A DNA stretch of 64,000 nt. It comes from Filomicrobium insigne. GTDB taxonomy: Bacteria > Pseudomonadota > Alphaproteobacteria > Rhizobiales > Hyphomicrobiaceae. Each line of letters starts with the position of its first letter. The first letter of the stretch is position 1. The position numbers and the translations under genes are program-made. Of this stretch, positions 35,860 to 44,126 are shown piece after piece. The notes under the pieces are model-generated. The model was not told the DNA's origin, did no database searches, and saw nothing but the letters and a program-made list of their open reading frames with translations. The stretch is taken from assembly GCF_900104305.1 (NCBI RefSeq), contig NZ_FNJC01000004.1, forward strand, positions 248,001 to 312,000, in the 5' to 3' direction.

Positions 35860-37142
35860 GTGGAATGTGCCGCCCTTGCCAAGTGACGCGATAAGCGTCG
35901 GGCCGTAAAGGCCGCACCAATTGAAAACCTCATCACAGGCCCAAAGGTGTTGGCTGAGATTGGGCCAATGAAATAGAGGCCTGGAATGGACGATTCGAAG
36001 TTGGCCGAAAGCCTGGGCGTTGGGCCTATCCGGTCTAGATTGTCGATGATGTCGGGCGCAATGAAGGGAAGTCTGGATACGTCTTGCCGATAACCTGTGG
36101 CTGCAATGACGTGGTCGACAGTGATGGCTTTTTCCCGACCACTTATGTCTGAAAGCTGGAGCCGTATCTTCCCGAGCGCTTCATGAGCGTGGCGCAGGTC
36201 GTGACCGAGTAGGCGGGGGACCTGCGCCATCCGTTCTTTCATGAACCAGCCGCCTGCCGGCCCGAGAAACTCCTTGACGGTGCGTAGCCGGACTTGGTCG
36301 GGAAGGTACCGAAAGGCCCACGGCATATCGGTGCATGCGCGGTTTTGCCAGCCGGGGCCTATTCCCGACATGGGGCGATATAATCTTTCAAGCAGAGGGC
36401 GATGGAGCGGCTCGTCCAAGCCAAACTCGATAGTAGATTTACGTGCGATGAGCAGGGGCTTGGCGCCCGCTTCTTGCAGCAGCACCGCGGAATCTATGGC
36501 TGATGATCCAGCGCCGATTACAGCGACGTGTTTATCCTTGAAGATGGAAAGATCGTGGTGTTCCGCACAATGCGTGACCAGTTCCTGTGGTAGTCCGCTC
36601 AGTTCGCCCGGTGTGTTGCGGAAATAATCGAGGCCGATGCCAATGACCACGTTGCGGGACGTGAATGATTGTCCGTTTGCTAGCTCAAGGATGAAGCCCT
36701 GATGGTGGCGCTTTACGCGGATGACGGTCGTTTCTTCGACGTTGGGGACGAGGGCTTTTTGGAATGCCAAGCCGTAAGCCGTGAATGTTTCTAGCTTAAC
36801 GGGGAGTCCAACGTCTTCGAAGGCTATGCCGTGGTCCTCGCAGTAACGACGTATCGTGAAGCTCTGATCGGGATCATAGAGCGTTGAGGAAAAACCCGTT
36901 GACTTGAGCTGCATGCCTTTCGGCATATTGTCGCGCCAGGATTTCATTGGTGTGCCGATGATGCGGAAATCCGTTCCCAGTCCGTGTAAGTGAGCAGCAA
37001 CAGACAGACCGAAGGGGCCGGCTCCGATGATCGTCACCGGCACCGGCTTCGGCGCGGGGCCATGTTTGCTCAAGGCTTTCCGCGTGACCGCGTTGCGGGT
37101 GGGGGGGGCGGGTGTTGTCGTCTCTATGTTTTGAGTGCTCAT
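35838..37142 (-). CDS. FAD/NAD(P)-binding oxidoreductase (monooxygenase-like)
   Basis: 434 residues. An N-terminal Pro/Thr-rich stretch precedes a dinucleotide fold, VTIIGAGPFGLSVAAHLHG (about 36-54, FAD). A second fold, VAVIGAGSSAIDSAVLL (about 200-216, NADPH), follows, then the ATGYRQDVSRLPF motif near 350 and a closing FIGPISANTFGP segment. This pattern fits the flavin N-hydroxylase/FMO-like group; the Baeyer-Villiger fingerprint FxGxxxHxxxW was not seen. Substrate unknown. GAAGG lies 9 bases before ATG 37142. The spacer to the acetyltransferase upstream is 70 AT-rich bases. It may belong with the biosynthetic genes to the right. Confidence 0.72.
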   Translation of the reverse strand: MSTQNIETTTPAPPTRNAVTRKALSKHGPAPKPVPVTIIGAGPFGLSVAAHLHGLGTDFRIIGTPMKSWRDNMPKGMQLKSTGFSSTLYDPDQSFTIRRYCEDHGIAFEDVGLPVKLETFTAYGLAFQKALVPNVEETTVIRVKRHHQGFILELANGQSFTSRNVVIGIGLDYFRNTPGELSGLPQELVTHCAEHHDLSIFKDKHVAVIGAGSSAIDSAVLLQEAGAKPLLIARKSTIEFGLDEPLHRPLLERLYRPMSGIGPGWQNRACTDMPWAFRYLPDQVRLRTVKEFLGPAGGWFMKERMAQVPRLLGHDLRHAHEALGKIRLQLSDISGREKAITVDHVIAATGYRQDVSRLPFIAPDIIDNLDRIGPTPRLSANFESSIPGLYFIGPISANTFGPVMRFSIGAAFTARRLSRHLARAAHSTQRSLST

Positions 37143-37212
37143 CGCAATATGCCTTCAATATAAAATGTTTTGTGCCCTAATAATTTCGTCAGGCAGATGA
37201 AATCGCTCGTGC

Positions 37213-37866
37213 TTATTTGGCGGATTTTATTTGTTTGATCATCGCTATATGAGGAATCCGATCCTCGATGTAGGGCGCGCCGACGGCAACGAATCCAAAT
37301 GAGGCGTAGAAATCTTTCAAATAGGCCTGTGAGGATATTTTTATTGGGATGTCACTGTTTTCGTTCTCAAAACGATCAAAATACTTTTCAACGAGCAGTC
37401 GTCCCAGGCCGCGCCCGCGCATCTTGTGGGTGACGACCACGCGACCAAAGCTTGCGTAGCCTGGCGCAAAGAGATCGGGTGGTAGAGCCCGAAGATAAGC
37501 AACCACCTTTTTATTCAGGAGCCCGAGCAGATGCAGGGACTGCGCGTCCCTGTCGTCAATATCCGCGTATGGAACGCCCTGTTCTACGATGAATATTTCT
37601 TGCCTGAGGCGCAGTACGGCATAGAGCTGCTGTGCTTGTAGGTCCTCAAATTGGGACCAGCTCCACGTGATCGCGTGGGGGCATATGTGCCACTTCTCGC
37701 GTGCATCGGCTTTCGGGTCAGAAGAACTCGTGCATGGCGATATGGCTTCGGCACCCTTGCACGTTGGTTCGGATGCGGGTGAGATCGGCATGCCGCTTTC
37801 TGGCGGTTTCGCCGGGAGGGCTGAGTATAACATTGATCTCTCGTTTAGCGTTTCGGGAAGGTGCAC
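37213..37866 (-). CDS. ElaA-like GNAT acetyltransferase
   Basis: 217 residues; the ElaA-type GNAT domain starts near residue 66 (ITWSWSQFEDLQAQQLYAVL) and includes LRQEIFIVEQGVPYADIDDRD, the acetyl-CoA loop VTHKMRGRGLGRLLVEKYF and YLKDFYASFGFVAVGAPYIED. The first 60 residues are Pro/Ser-rich and not part of the domain; translation could begin later, for example at ATG 37791, or the extension may be real. It ends 13 bases downstream of the adjoining oxygenase stop region and shares its strand, so the two are probably co-transcribed. Substrate unknown. Confidence 0.78.
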   Translation of the reverse strand: MHLPETLNERSMLYSALPAKPPESGMPISPASEPTCKGAEAISPCTSSSDPKADAREKWHICPHAITWSWSQFEDLQAQQLYAVLRLRQEIFIVEQGVPYADIDDRDAQSLHLLGLLNKKVVAYLRALPPDLFAPGYASFGRVVVTHKMRGRGLGRLLVEKYFDRFENENSDIPIKISSQAYLKDFYASFGFVAVGAPYIEDRIPHIAMIKQIKSAK

Positions 37867-37879
37867 GGTGCGAGATCGT

Positions 37880-38701
37880 CTAAGCAGCCGGCGTATTGCC
37901 GTTGCCGTAAAGTAGATCGGCAGTGTTGGCGTATTCAGTTTCGCGCGTCGTCTGGAAGGCCATGTTTATGACGCTGCGTCGCGCACCCTCTGCTGTGATT
38001 GGGACAACCCGATGCAGATTTAGGTCGGCGCGAAGCAGATAGGCGTCGCCGGCTTTATGATGGAGCCTTTCGACGAGGCTATTCTCCTCAGCCCATGCGA
38101 TGAGATCCGTGATGTTTTGGTCCGCCTGACGCTTTTTGCGGCGGCACAAATCTGACCAGTTTGGGATTATTTCCACTTCGCCGCCTTGGCCGGGATCGGG
38201 AGTTTCCGCGAAGATGACGAGCGCATATGGAGGATCATCCAAATGCCAGCCGTGTGTGTCGCCACTGCTTTGGAGGAAATTGGCGACCATGAATTCTTCG
38301 GGGTGGATACAGGAGAATATCGGACGGCCCGAAATTGCCTCGACGCACGCCCGCAGCGCGGTGTGGTGATACAGCCGGTAGAGAAAACGGGAATGTTCTT
38401 TGATCGCGCGGCCGCCAAGGACGGAGAGATTTCTCGGGGAGAGGTATCCCGGCATTTCAAAAGTTCGGCGGCTGGCTGTCGCTTCGAGACGCCGCAACTC
38501 GGCTTGCAGGAAGTGCAACGCTGCTGGGGTGAGGAAGTCCGGCAGTTTTACGTAGCCGCCTCGTAAAAACTGCTCGTGCATGTCTGCTAATGTGCTTGGC
38601 TCGAAATCCTTCGACATCGTCAGGTCAAATAGGGCTTCGGTCCAATCCAGAGTTCCTGATTGGTTTTGTTCCATCCCATGGCCTTCGAGAGCTAGGTGCA
38701 T
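37880..38701 (-). CDS. BesD/HalD-family Fe(II)/2-oxoglutarate oxygenase with HxD (predicted hydroxylase)
   Basis: 273 residues from ATG 38701, preceded by a good AGGGAGA ribosome site; an upstream ATG at 38806 is less likely. Iron ligands are His153 and Asp155 in DTHGWHLDDPPYA and distal His230 in ADLNLHRVVPI, with Arg241/242 for 2-oxoglutarate. The HxxHxD spacing matches the BesD halogenase motif, where the third position is Gly to leave room for chloride. Asp here predicts hydroxylation of a free amino acid or similar substrate. It is divergent from an operon with a second 2-oxoglutarate oxygenase. Family assignment is from motif memory only. Confidence 0.7.
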   Translation of the reverse strand: MHLALEGHGMEQNQSGTLDWTEALFDLTMSKDFEPSTLADMHEQFLRGGYVKLPDFLTPAALHFLQAELRRLEATASRRTFEMPGYLSPRNLSVLGGRAIKEHSRFLYRLYHHTALRACVEAISGRPIFSCIHPEEFMVANFLQSSGDTHGWHLDDPPYALVIFAETPDPGQGGEVEIIPNWSDLCRRKKRQADQNITDLIAWAEENSLVERLHHKAGDAYLLRADLNLHRVVPITAEGARRSVINMAFQTTRETEYANTADLLYGNGNTPAA

Positions 38702-39040
38702 CGCTTGTCTCCCTTTAATTGTTCTTGGGTGCCGCTTTGTCCTTTGGACGTGATTGGTCGTCCTGCAAGTCGCGTTGCCATGCAGGTGGACTTTACGTTC
38801 TTTCAAGTGGCTTGGTGAGTTCTGTGCAGATGAGTTCTCTAAAGTATAAAAACCATTTGTTTATTCTCTGAATAACGTAGAAAACTGTTTTAAAAAAAAC
38901 AACTTCGAAATGCGATCGAACTATAGACATGTGCTTTGAATTGAGTCAATGATCGGCAAATCTAAAAAACAATATTTTGCTTTTTTAAATTTTCGCAGCT
39001 GGTGTTGGTTTGTTGTTTTCTATTGAGGGGTTTCATTTTT
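38702..39040. promoter_or_regulatory. AT-rich divergent promoter region
   Basis: 339 bases between the two divergent oxygenase genes, clearly AT-richer than the rest of the window from about 38820 on, with A-tracts (38891-38899), a TATAAAAA element near 38844 and an imperfect AT palindrome around 38965-38988. No regulator gene adjoins it. Low GC in such a region is typical of horizontally acquired clusters and of sites bound by xenogeneic silencers such as MucR; that binding is inference. No exact promoter is assigned. Confidence 0.5.
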
Positions 39041-40036
39041 ATGCGAGAGCACATTATTCCAGTCGTCGATGTGGGTTTGTTGCGCGATCGAGATCCGTTG
39101 GGGTCCCGTGAAGCCGCGCGTCAGATCGGGCAGGCCTGTAAAGACATCGGTTTTTTCTACGTGCGGAATCACGGCATCGCCGACGGTGTGATATCCGATA
39201 CCTTCCGTCAGGCTGAGGCCTTCTTCTCGTTGCCGCTTGCTGAGAAGATGAAGTTCTCCATGGAGCGCCATAGCCGTTGCTTTCGAGGATATGCGCCCGT
39301 CCTCTCGGAATTGGCGGATGGCAAACGCAATTCCTACGAGCTCATGGAATTCAGTGTCGAATTTGATGACGAACACCCCGACGTGGTCGCCGGAAAGCCG
39401 ATGCATGGCCCCAATCTTTGGCCATCCTTACCCGGCTATCGCGCGGCTATTATGCGATATGTGGCAAGTATGAATGAGTTGGGCTTTGACCTGATGCGCG
39501 GCATTGCCATGAGCTTATCGCTACCGGAAGACTTCTTTTACGACGCATTCAACGAGCGCTCGTTCTGGCAGTTTCGGACGACGCATTATCCTGAACCTAA
39601 GTCCGTGCGGCAGATGGCCGAGTATGCGCCGCAGAGCGGACCTGTCTCGGAAATCGAGATTGGGGATTACAGCTGTGGTGCTCACACTGATTATGGGTGC
39701 TTGACGATCTTGCTTGCGAACAATCCTGGCCTTCAGGTGCGTAACCGTGATGGGGAGTGGTTCGACGCGCCGGCAATTCCTGGGGCCTATATCTGCAATA
39801 TCGGGGATATGCTGCAATACTGGACAGGCAATTTGTTTGTGGCGACGTTGCATCGTGTTTTGACGAACCAATCGCGCATATCGTTGCCCTTCTTTTTTCA
39901 GCCCGACTACGAAACGGTCGTGCAACCCTTCGGTGGCGTAACGGATATCCGACTTGAGGATTTTCCGCCGCTCAAATACGGACCTTATGCCTTCGAAAAA
40001 TACAAAGGCATTTATCCCAACTGTTGCGTTGCTTAA
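39041..40036 (+). CDS. Isopenicillin-N-synthase-like Fe(II)/2-oxoglutarate oxygenase
   Basis: 331 residues from ATG 39041. The N-terminal DIOX_N part contains IPVVDVGLLRDRDP and CKDIGFFYVRNHGI. The jelly-roll core has His215 and Asp217 (CGAHTDYGCLTILL), His271 (ATLHRVLT) and the 2-oxoglutarate anchor Arg279-x-Ser281 (NQSRISL). This is the common IPNS/gibberellin-oxidase-like bacterial family; substrates range from amino acids to purines and cannot be read here. It is the first gene of a five-gene + operon, with 17 bases to the next start. An in-frame upstream start at 39002 lacks support. Confidence 0.88.
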   Translation: MREHIIPVVDVGLLRDRDPLGSREAARQIGQACKDIGFFYVRNHGIADGVISDTFRQAEAFFSLPLAEKMKFSMERHSRCFRGYAPVLSELADGKRNSYELMEFSVEFDDEHPDVVAGKPMHGPNLWPSLPGYRAAIMRYVASMNELGFDLMRGIAMSLSLPEDFFYDAFNERSFWQFRTTHYPEPKSVRQMAEYAPQSGPVSEIEIGDYSCGAHTDYGCLTILLANNPGLQVRNRDGEWFDAPAIPGAYICNIGDMLQYWTGNLFVATLHRVLTNQSRISLPFFFQPDYETVVQPFGGVTDIRLEDFPPLKYGPYAFEKYKGIYPNCCVA

Positions 40037-40053
40037 CGGTCGTCGGTGATCAA

Positions 40054-41295
40054 ATGGACAAAGCGGCATTGAAGGGCGCGCTGCTGCCTCACGACCGGCG
40101 CGCGATGCGTTTCATCTCCAAATATCGCACGAAGATCTATGCTGGCCTCGGCGGGTTGGCGTTATCGCTGCTCGTTGTGGGGGCTTTAAATCTGCCCTTC
40201 ATGGTGGCGCTTCTGCTTGTGTTCGCGCCGGTTGGGTTGGCGTTCGTGCTGCCGAGGTATGTGAGGCTGATCTGTGCGGTTGAGGATGACTTCAATCAGA
40301 GAACAGCGCTGGTCACGCCAGCGCGGCTGGTGCGATTCCTGTTCCATGTCCCGATCGTCTTTAGCGTGCTCGCGATTGCTCATGCAGCTCGCGGTGACGC
40401 ATGGGCAGGATGGAGTGTTGCATTCGCGTTGACGGCTGGAGCTGCCGGGTTGCACGCGGTTGCTGTCACGTTTGCTTATCGTGGTTATGGCGATCGGATC
40501 AGCAACAGCATCCTGGCAATCTCAGCAATCATTTGGCTTGTCGTCACGGCCGAAGGGCATTGGAGCTTATGGGTTCTGACGGTGTTTCTTGGAGTGCTCT
40601 TTGGCCTGGATACGGCAAGAGGGCTTCTTTCTGACCTGAGGTCCCGCCTTTTTCCGAGACGAGGGATCGGGGTGTTTTTCGGTTCCTTCAACCCGGTCCA
40701 CAAGATGCATTTGGCGCTTTTGAGCAACCTTCTGGCGGACCGTCAGCTGAACAAGATTTACGTGCATGCCACGACGATTCCGAAGCTGCATCGTGTGGCT
40801 CTGGCGCGTGGAGAAATTGCAGTTTGTGAACGTGCTGGCGTTAGGGAATACCGTGCTTCGCATTTTGCGGATACGGGCAAGAACTACTTCCCGACCGGCA
40901 ACTGGTTTTATGACTATGAATTGCGGTTGGAGCTTTTGAAGGCTGCAATAAGCGACGCGGGTCTGAATGGACGTGTCGAAGTTCTCAACCTGCCGGATCT
41001 TTATGAAAAATCGGGTTTTGCAGGTGTGCTTCGCCGTATCAAGTCGCTGCACAAGGGCCAGCCTGTACATGGTTTGCATGGCAGTGATCCCGGCGGCATG
41101 TGGGTTCGCAATATCTTTGATAGCAGCGGCTGGATCTACCCTTGTCCGATTGTCCGTACGGGCGTCGTGTCGGCTACGGCAATTCGAGCCGGAGCAATCG
41201 GCTTGACGTCAGTCACGGTCGAGAGATTTCTGGCGGCCAAGCGGCGCGGGGAAGACTTTGTTTTCCCGTCCGGCTACGTCTTCCGAAACCGGTGA
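40054..41295 (+). CDS. Membrane protein fused to a NadD-like nucleotidyltransferase
   Basis: 413 residues from ATG 40054. The first 200 residues hold about six hydrophobic helices (for example IYAGLGGLALSLLVVGALNL, MVALLLVFAPVGLAFVLP). The last 205 are a cytosolic HIGH-type nucleotidyltransferase: GVFFGSFNPVHKMHLALL carries the GSFxPxHxxH nucleotide motif, and VSATAIRAGA near the end corresponds to the ISSTxIR motif of NadD. Soluble NadD has no such membrane part, so this is probably a dedicated enzyme activating a cluster intermediate with AMP or CMP at the membrane. Inference; substrate unknown. The next gene starts 10 bases later. Confidence 0.75.
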   Translation: MDKAALKGALLPHDRRAMRFISKYRTKIYAGLGGLALSLLVVGALNLPFMVALLLVFAPVGLAFVLPRYVRLICAVEDDFNQRTALVTPARLVRFLFHVPIVFSVLAIAHAARGDAWAGWSVAFALTAGAAGLHAVAVTFAYRGYGDRISNSILAISAIIWLVVTAEGHWSLWVLTVFLGVLFGLDTARGLLSDLRSRLFPRRGIGVFFGSFNPVHKMHLALLSNLLADRQLNKIYVHATTIPKLHRVALARGEIAVCERAGVREYRASHFADTGKNYFPTGNWFYDYELRLELLKAAISDAGLNGRVEVLNLPDLYEKSGFAGVLRRIKSLHKGQPVHGLHGSDPGGMWVRNIFDSSGWIYPCPIVRTGVVSATAIRAGAIGLTSVTVERFLAAKRRGEDFVFPSGYVFRNR

Positions 41296-41305
41296 GGGGG
41301 CAGCG

Positions 41306-42265
41306 ATGACCCGAGGCGCGACCGGTGCTTTTCACCCTTTGTCTATTACGCGAGAGAAGGGCAATCCGATGCGCGCTTGCGAGTGGGGGCTGCTCGTTGG
41401 GCTATCCATGCTGTGGGGAAGCGCGTTCTTCTTTACGGCCATTGCCATTCATGAATTGCCGACATTCCTCATCGTTTTTTTGCGCGTTACCCTGGCGGCG
41501 GCGTTGCTGTGGCTGGCGCTGAGCATGATGGGATTGCGCCTGCCGCGAGAGGCTGAGGCATGGAGAAGTTTTTTCGTATTGGGGCTGCTCACGAACGTTC
41601 TACCGTTTTGCCTGGTCGCGTGGGGGCAGCTTCGGGTTGCGTCCTCTGTTGCCTCGATCCTGAATGCGGCCGCGCCTTTCGCCACGCTCTTACTGGGTCA
41701 CTTCTGGACCGGAGAGGAGCGGTTGTCGGCTCACAAGGTGTTGGGACTTGTGGTGGGGACGACGGGAATTGTCGTCCTGCTGAGCGGAGGGTGGCATGTC
41801 GGCGTTTCACTCGCAGATGCGTTGGCGTATCTGGCGTGCCTGGGTGCGGCCATCTGTTATGCGCTGGCTGCCGTTGTAGGTCGGTTCAGGCGGTTTGGAG
41901 AGCCTCCGATCGTTCGCGCCGCGGGCCAGCTTGTTGCGGCATCCGTTCTCCTGCTTCCGGCTGTTGTCATCTCTGACAACCCTTTCGGGTTGAGGCTGCC
42001 GAGTTGGTCAGTGGTAGGCTCGGTTCTCGCGTTGGCGGTGTTATCGACCGCGTTGGCTTATATTGTCTATTTTAAACTTCTGAGAACCGCTGGCGCGACT
42101 AATCTTCTTCTTGTGACATTTCTTGTTCCGATAAGCGCTATGTTTTTTGGGATTGTACTTCTGGGAGATTCTATTGGTGCTCGTGAAACTTGTGGATTGA
42201 TTTTGGTAGGTGTTGGACTTTTGGCTATTGATGGTCGTGTGTTTTGTTTTCTTGTCGGCAAGTGA
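41306..42265 (+). CDS. EamA-family (DMT) exporter
   Basis: 319 residues from ATG 41306 (GAGGGG upstream); ATG 41369 with GAAGGG upstream would give 298 residues and a start closer to the first helix. About ten TM segments form two EamA repeats, the first containing LSMLWGSAFFFTAIAIHELP and LRVASSVASILNAAAPFATLL, the second LAYLACLGAAICYALAAVVG and STALAYIVYFKLLR. Such carriers export amino acids and metabolites, so it is the natural exporter of the surrounding operon's product. The last 250 bases are visibly AT-richer than the first part. Confidence 0.88.
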   Translation: MTRGATGAFHPLSITREKGNPMRACEWGLLVGLSMLWGSAFFFTAIAIHELPTFLIVFLRVTLAAALLWLALSMMGLRLPREAEAWRSFFVLGLLTNVLPFCLVAWGQLRVASSVASILNAAAPFATLLLGHFWTGEERLSAHKVLGLVVGTTGIVVLLSGGWHVGVSLADALAYLACLGAAICYALAAVVGRFRRFGEPPIVRAAGQLVAASVLLLPAVVISDNPFGLRLPSWSVVGSVLALAVLSTALAYIVYFKLLRTAGATNLLLVTFLVPISAMFFGIVLLGDSIGARETCGLILVGVGLLAIDGRVFCFLVGK

Positions 42266-42312
42266 TCTGGTTTCGCTTTTTTTGTTAATTTTCTTTTTTT
42301 ATGGGGATTTTT

Positions 42313-44097
42313 ATGGCTGTGTTTGTCGGAATTTCAGCGCACTATCACGACTCCGCGTGTTGTTTGATCAAGGACGGTCATCTCGTGGCGGCGGCGGAGG
42401 AGGAGCGCTTCACCCGCATCAAGCATGATAATGGCATTCCATCCAATGCTTTCCGCTATTGTCTGCGGGAGGCTGGCGTCACGATCGCGGACGTGACAAG
42501 CCTTGCGTACTATGAAAATCCCGCCAAGAAGGTTGCGCGTCAGCTATGGGCCGGGCTGCCCGGTATTCTCAACAACCCCAAACAGCGTTTTCGGATAGAT
42601 CCAGGACGTGCTCAAGACGAAATACGAGATTGCTTGGGGTACGACAGGGAGATCGAATTTGTCGATCATCACCTGTCTCATGCTGCTAGCGCTTTTTATT
42701 TTTCTGGGTTTGATGAGGCTGACATTTTTACGGTGGATGGCGTCGGTGAATGGGCGACGACCACCTATGGCCGCGGGGTTGATCGGAAAATAGATCTCTT
42801 TGAGGAAGTTTCGTTTCCTCACTCCCTTGGGCTATTTTATAGCACGATCACGGCCTATCTCGGTTTTGAAGTCAATGATGCCGAATACAAGGTGATGGGG
42901 CTTGCTCCTTATGGCTCGCCTCGATACCTGGATAAGGTTCTGCAACTTATTGATTGTTGGGACGGCGGACAGTACCGCCTGAACATGGAGTACTTCGATT
43001 TTCTCGGCGGGGATCGGATGTATTCGGATCGCTTGTGTGAGCATTTTGGTGAGCCGCCGCGTGTGCCGGAGTCAGAGCTCGCGCAATTCCATAAGGACAT
43101 GGCCGCCAGCGTGCAGCGTGCCCTTGAGGTTATCCTGCTGGATAAGGTGGCGTATCTCCACGCGCGTCATCCCACTGAAAACCTCTGTATGGCTGGCGGT
43201 GTCGCTCTGAACTGTGTGGCAAACGGCAAGGTCCTGCGCGAGGGGCCCTTCAAGCGCCTCTTTGTGCAACCTGCGGCAAGCGATGCCGGAGGCGCGCTCG
43301 GTGCGGCGGCAGTGGCATGTGTTCGTCACGGCGAGGATCGTTTATCCCGCGAGAGACAAAAGCACGTTTACCTGGGGCCGAAATTCAGCGCCCGGGATGT
43401 CGCCCGTGTCGTCAATCCTAGTCCGCTCAAGCAGTGTGCGTTGGACTATTCGGAAGATCCTGAGGGGCTGATCCAAGCGACTGCTGAGCGTTTGGCGGAC
43501 GGCAAGGTGATCGGGTGGTTCCAAGGGCGGATGGAGTTTGGGCCCCGCGCGTTGGGCGCGCGCTCCATCATCGCCGACCCGCGCAGGCCGGAGATGCGCG
43601 ACCGGATTAACGCGCTTGTCAAGATGCGCGAAGCGTTCCGGCCCTTTGCGCCCGCCGTTCTCGAGTCAAAGATGGCGGAGCATTTCGAGATCGACCATTC
43701 TTCGCCTTTCATGCTCGAGACGTGCCGGGTGGTTTCGAGCCTGGCGTTGCCGGCGATCACGCATGTGGATCAATCGGCGCGCGTTCAAACGGTCAACGAG
43801 CACACCAATAAGCGGTTTCACGATCTGCTGATTGCGTTCGATAAGCTGACGGGCTGTCCGATCCTGCTCAATACGTCCTTCAATCTGCGTGGGGATGCCA
43901 TCGTGCTCGAACCTATCCACGCGATCTGGACCTTTGCGATTTCGAACATCGACGCGCTTGTGATGGAGGACTTCATTATTGATCGCACCGAGCGTCCGGA
44001 AGCCTGGTCTGAGATCATCGAGATGATGGGCGCGCGTCTCAAAAAGAAGCGGCGCGCTGCCGATGCTGGTCGCGCCAACGTCTATTCATTTCTTTAA
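42313..44097 (+). CDS. NodU/CmcH/TobZ-family carbamoyltransferase
   Basis: 594 residues from ATG 42313 (GGGGA at 42303-42307). The N-terminal Kae1-like domain begins VFVGISAHYHDSACCLIKDG and has the metal/active-site segments FVDHHLSHAASAFYFSGF and TVDGVGEWATTTYGRG. The C-terminal YrdC-like region has MEFGPRALGARSIIADPR and LNTSFNLRGDAIV. These enzymes make carbamoyl-adenylate from carbamoyl phosphate and ATP, then carbamoylate a hydroxyl on an antibiotic or Nod factor. Two oxygenases nearby could supply that hydroxyl. Spacing is 47 bases after the exporter and 29 before the hydrolase gene. Confidence 0.93.
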   Translation: MAVFVGISAHYHDSACCLIKDGHLVAAAEEERFTRIKHDNGIPSNAFRYCLREAGVTIADVTSLAYYENPAKKVARQLWAGLPGILNNPKQRFRIDPGRAQDEIRDCLGYDREIEFVDHHLSHAASAFYFSGFDEADIFTVDGVGEWATTTYGRGVDRKIDLFEEVSFPHSLGLFYSTITAYLGFEVNDAEYKVMGLAPYGSPRYLDKVLQLIDCWDGGQYRLNMEYFDFLGGDRMYSDRLCEHFGEPPRVPESELAQFHKDMAASVQRALEVILLDKVAYLHARHPTENLCMAGGVALNCVANGKVLREGPFKRLFVQPAASDAGGALGAAAVACVRHGEDRLSRERQKHVYLGPKFSARDVARVVNPSPLKQCALDYSEDPEGLIQATAERLADGKVIGWFQGRMEFGPRALGARSIIADPRRPEMRDRINALVKMREAFRPFAPAVLESKMAEHFEIDHSSPFMLETCRVVSSLALPAITHVDQSARVQTVNEHTNKRFHDLLIAFDKLTGCPILLNTSFNLRGDAIVLEPIHAIWTFAISNIDALVMEDFIIDRTERPEAWSEIIEMMGARLKKKRRAADAGRANVYSFL

Positions 44098-44126
44098 ATC
44101 AATTTTCAATTCAGGGAGCTGGTGCC

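Noticed and set aside
37880-38701. Halogenase call for the BesD-family oxygenase
   Set aside because: The chloride-site Gly is replaced by Asp155, so halogenation is not predicted.
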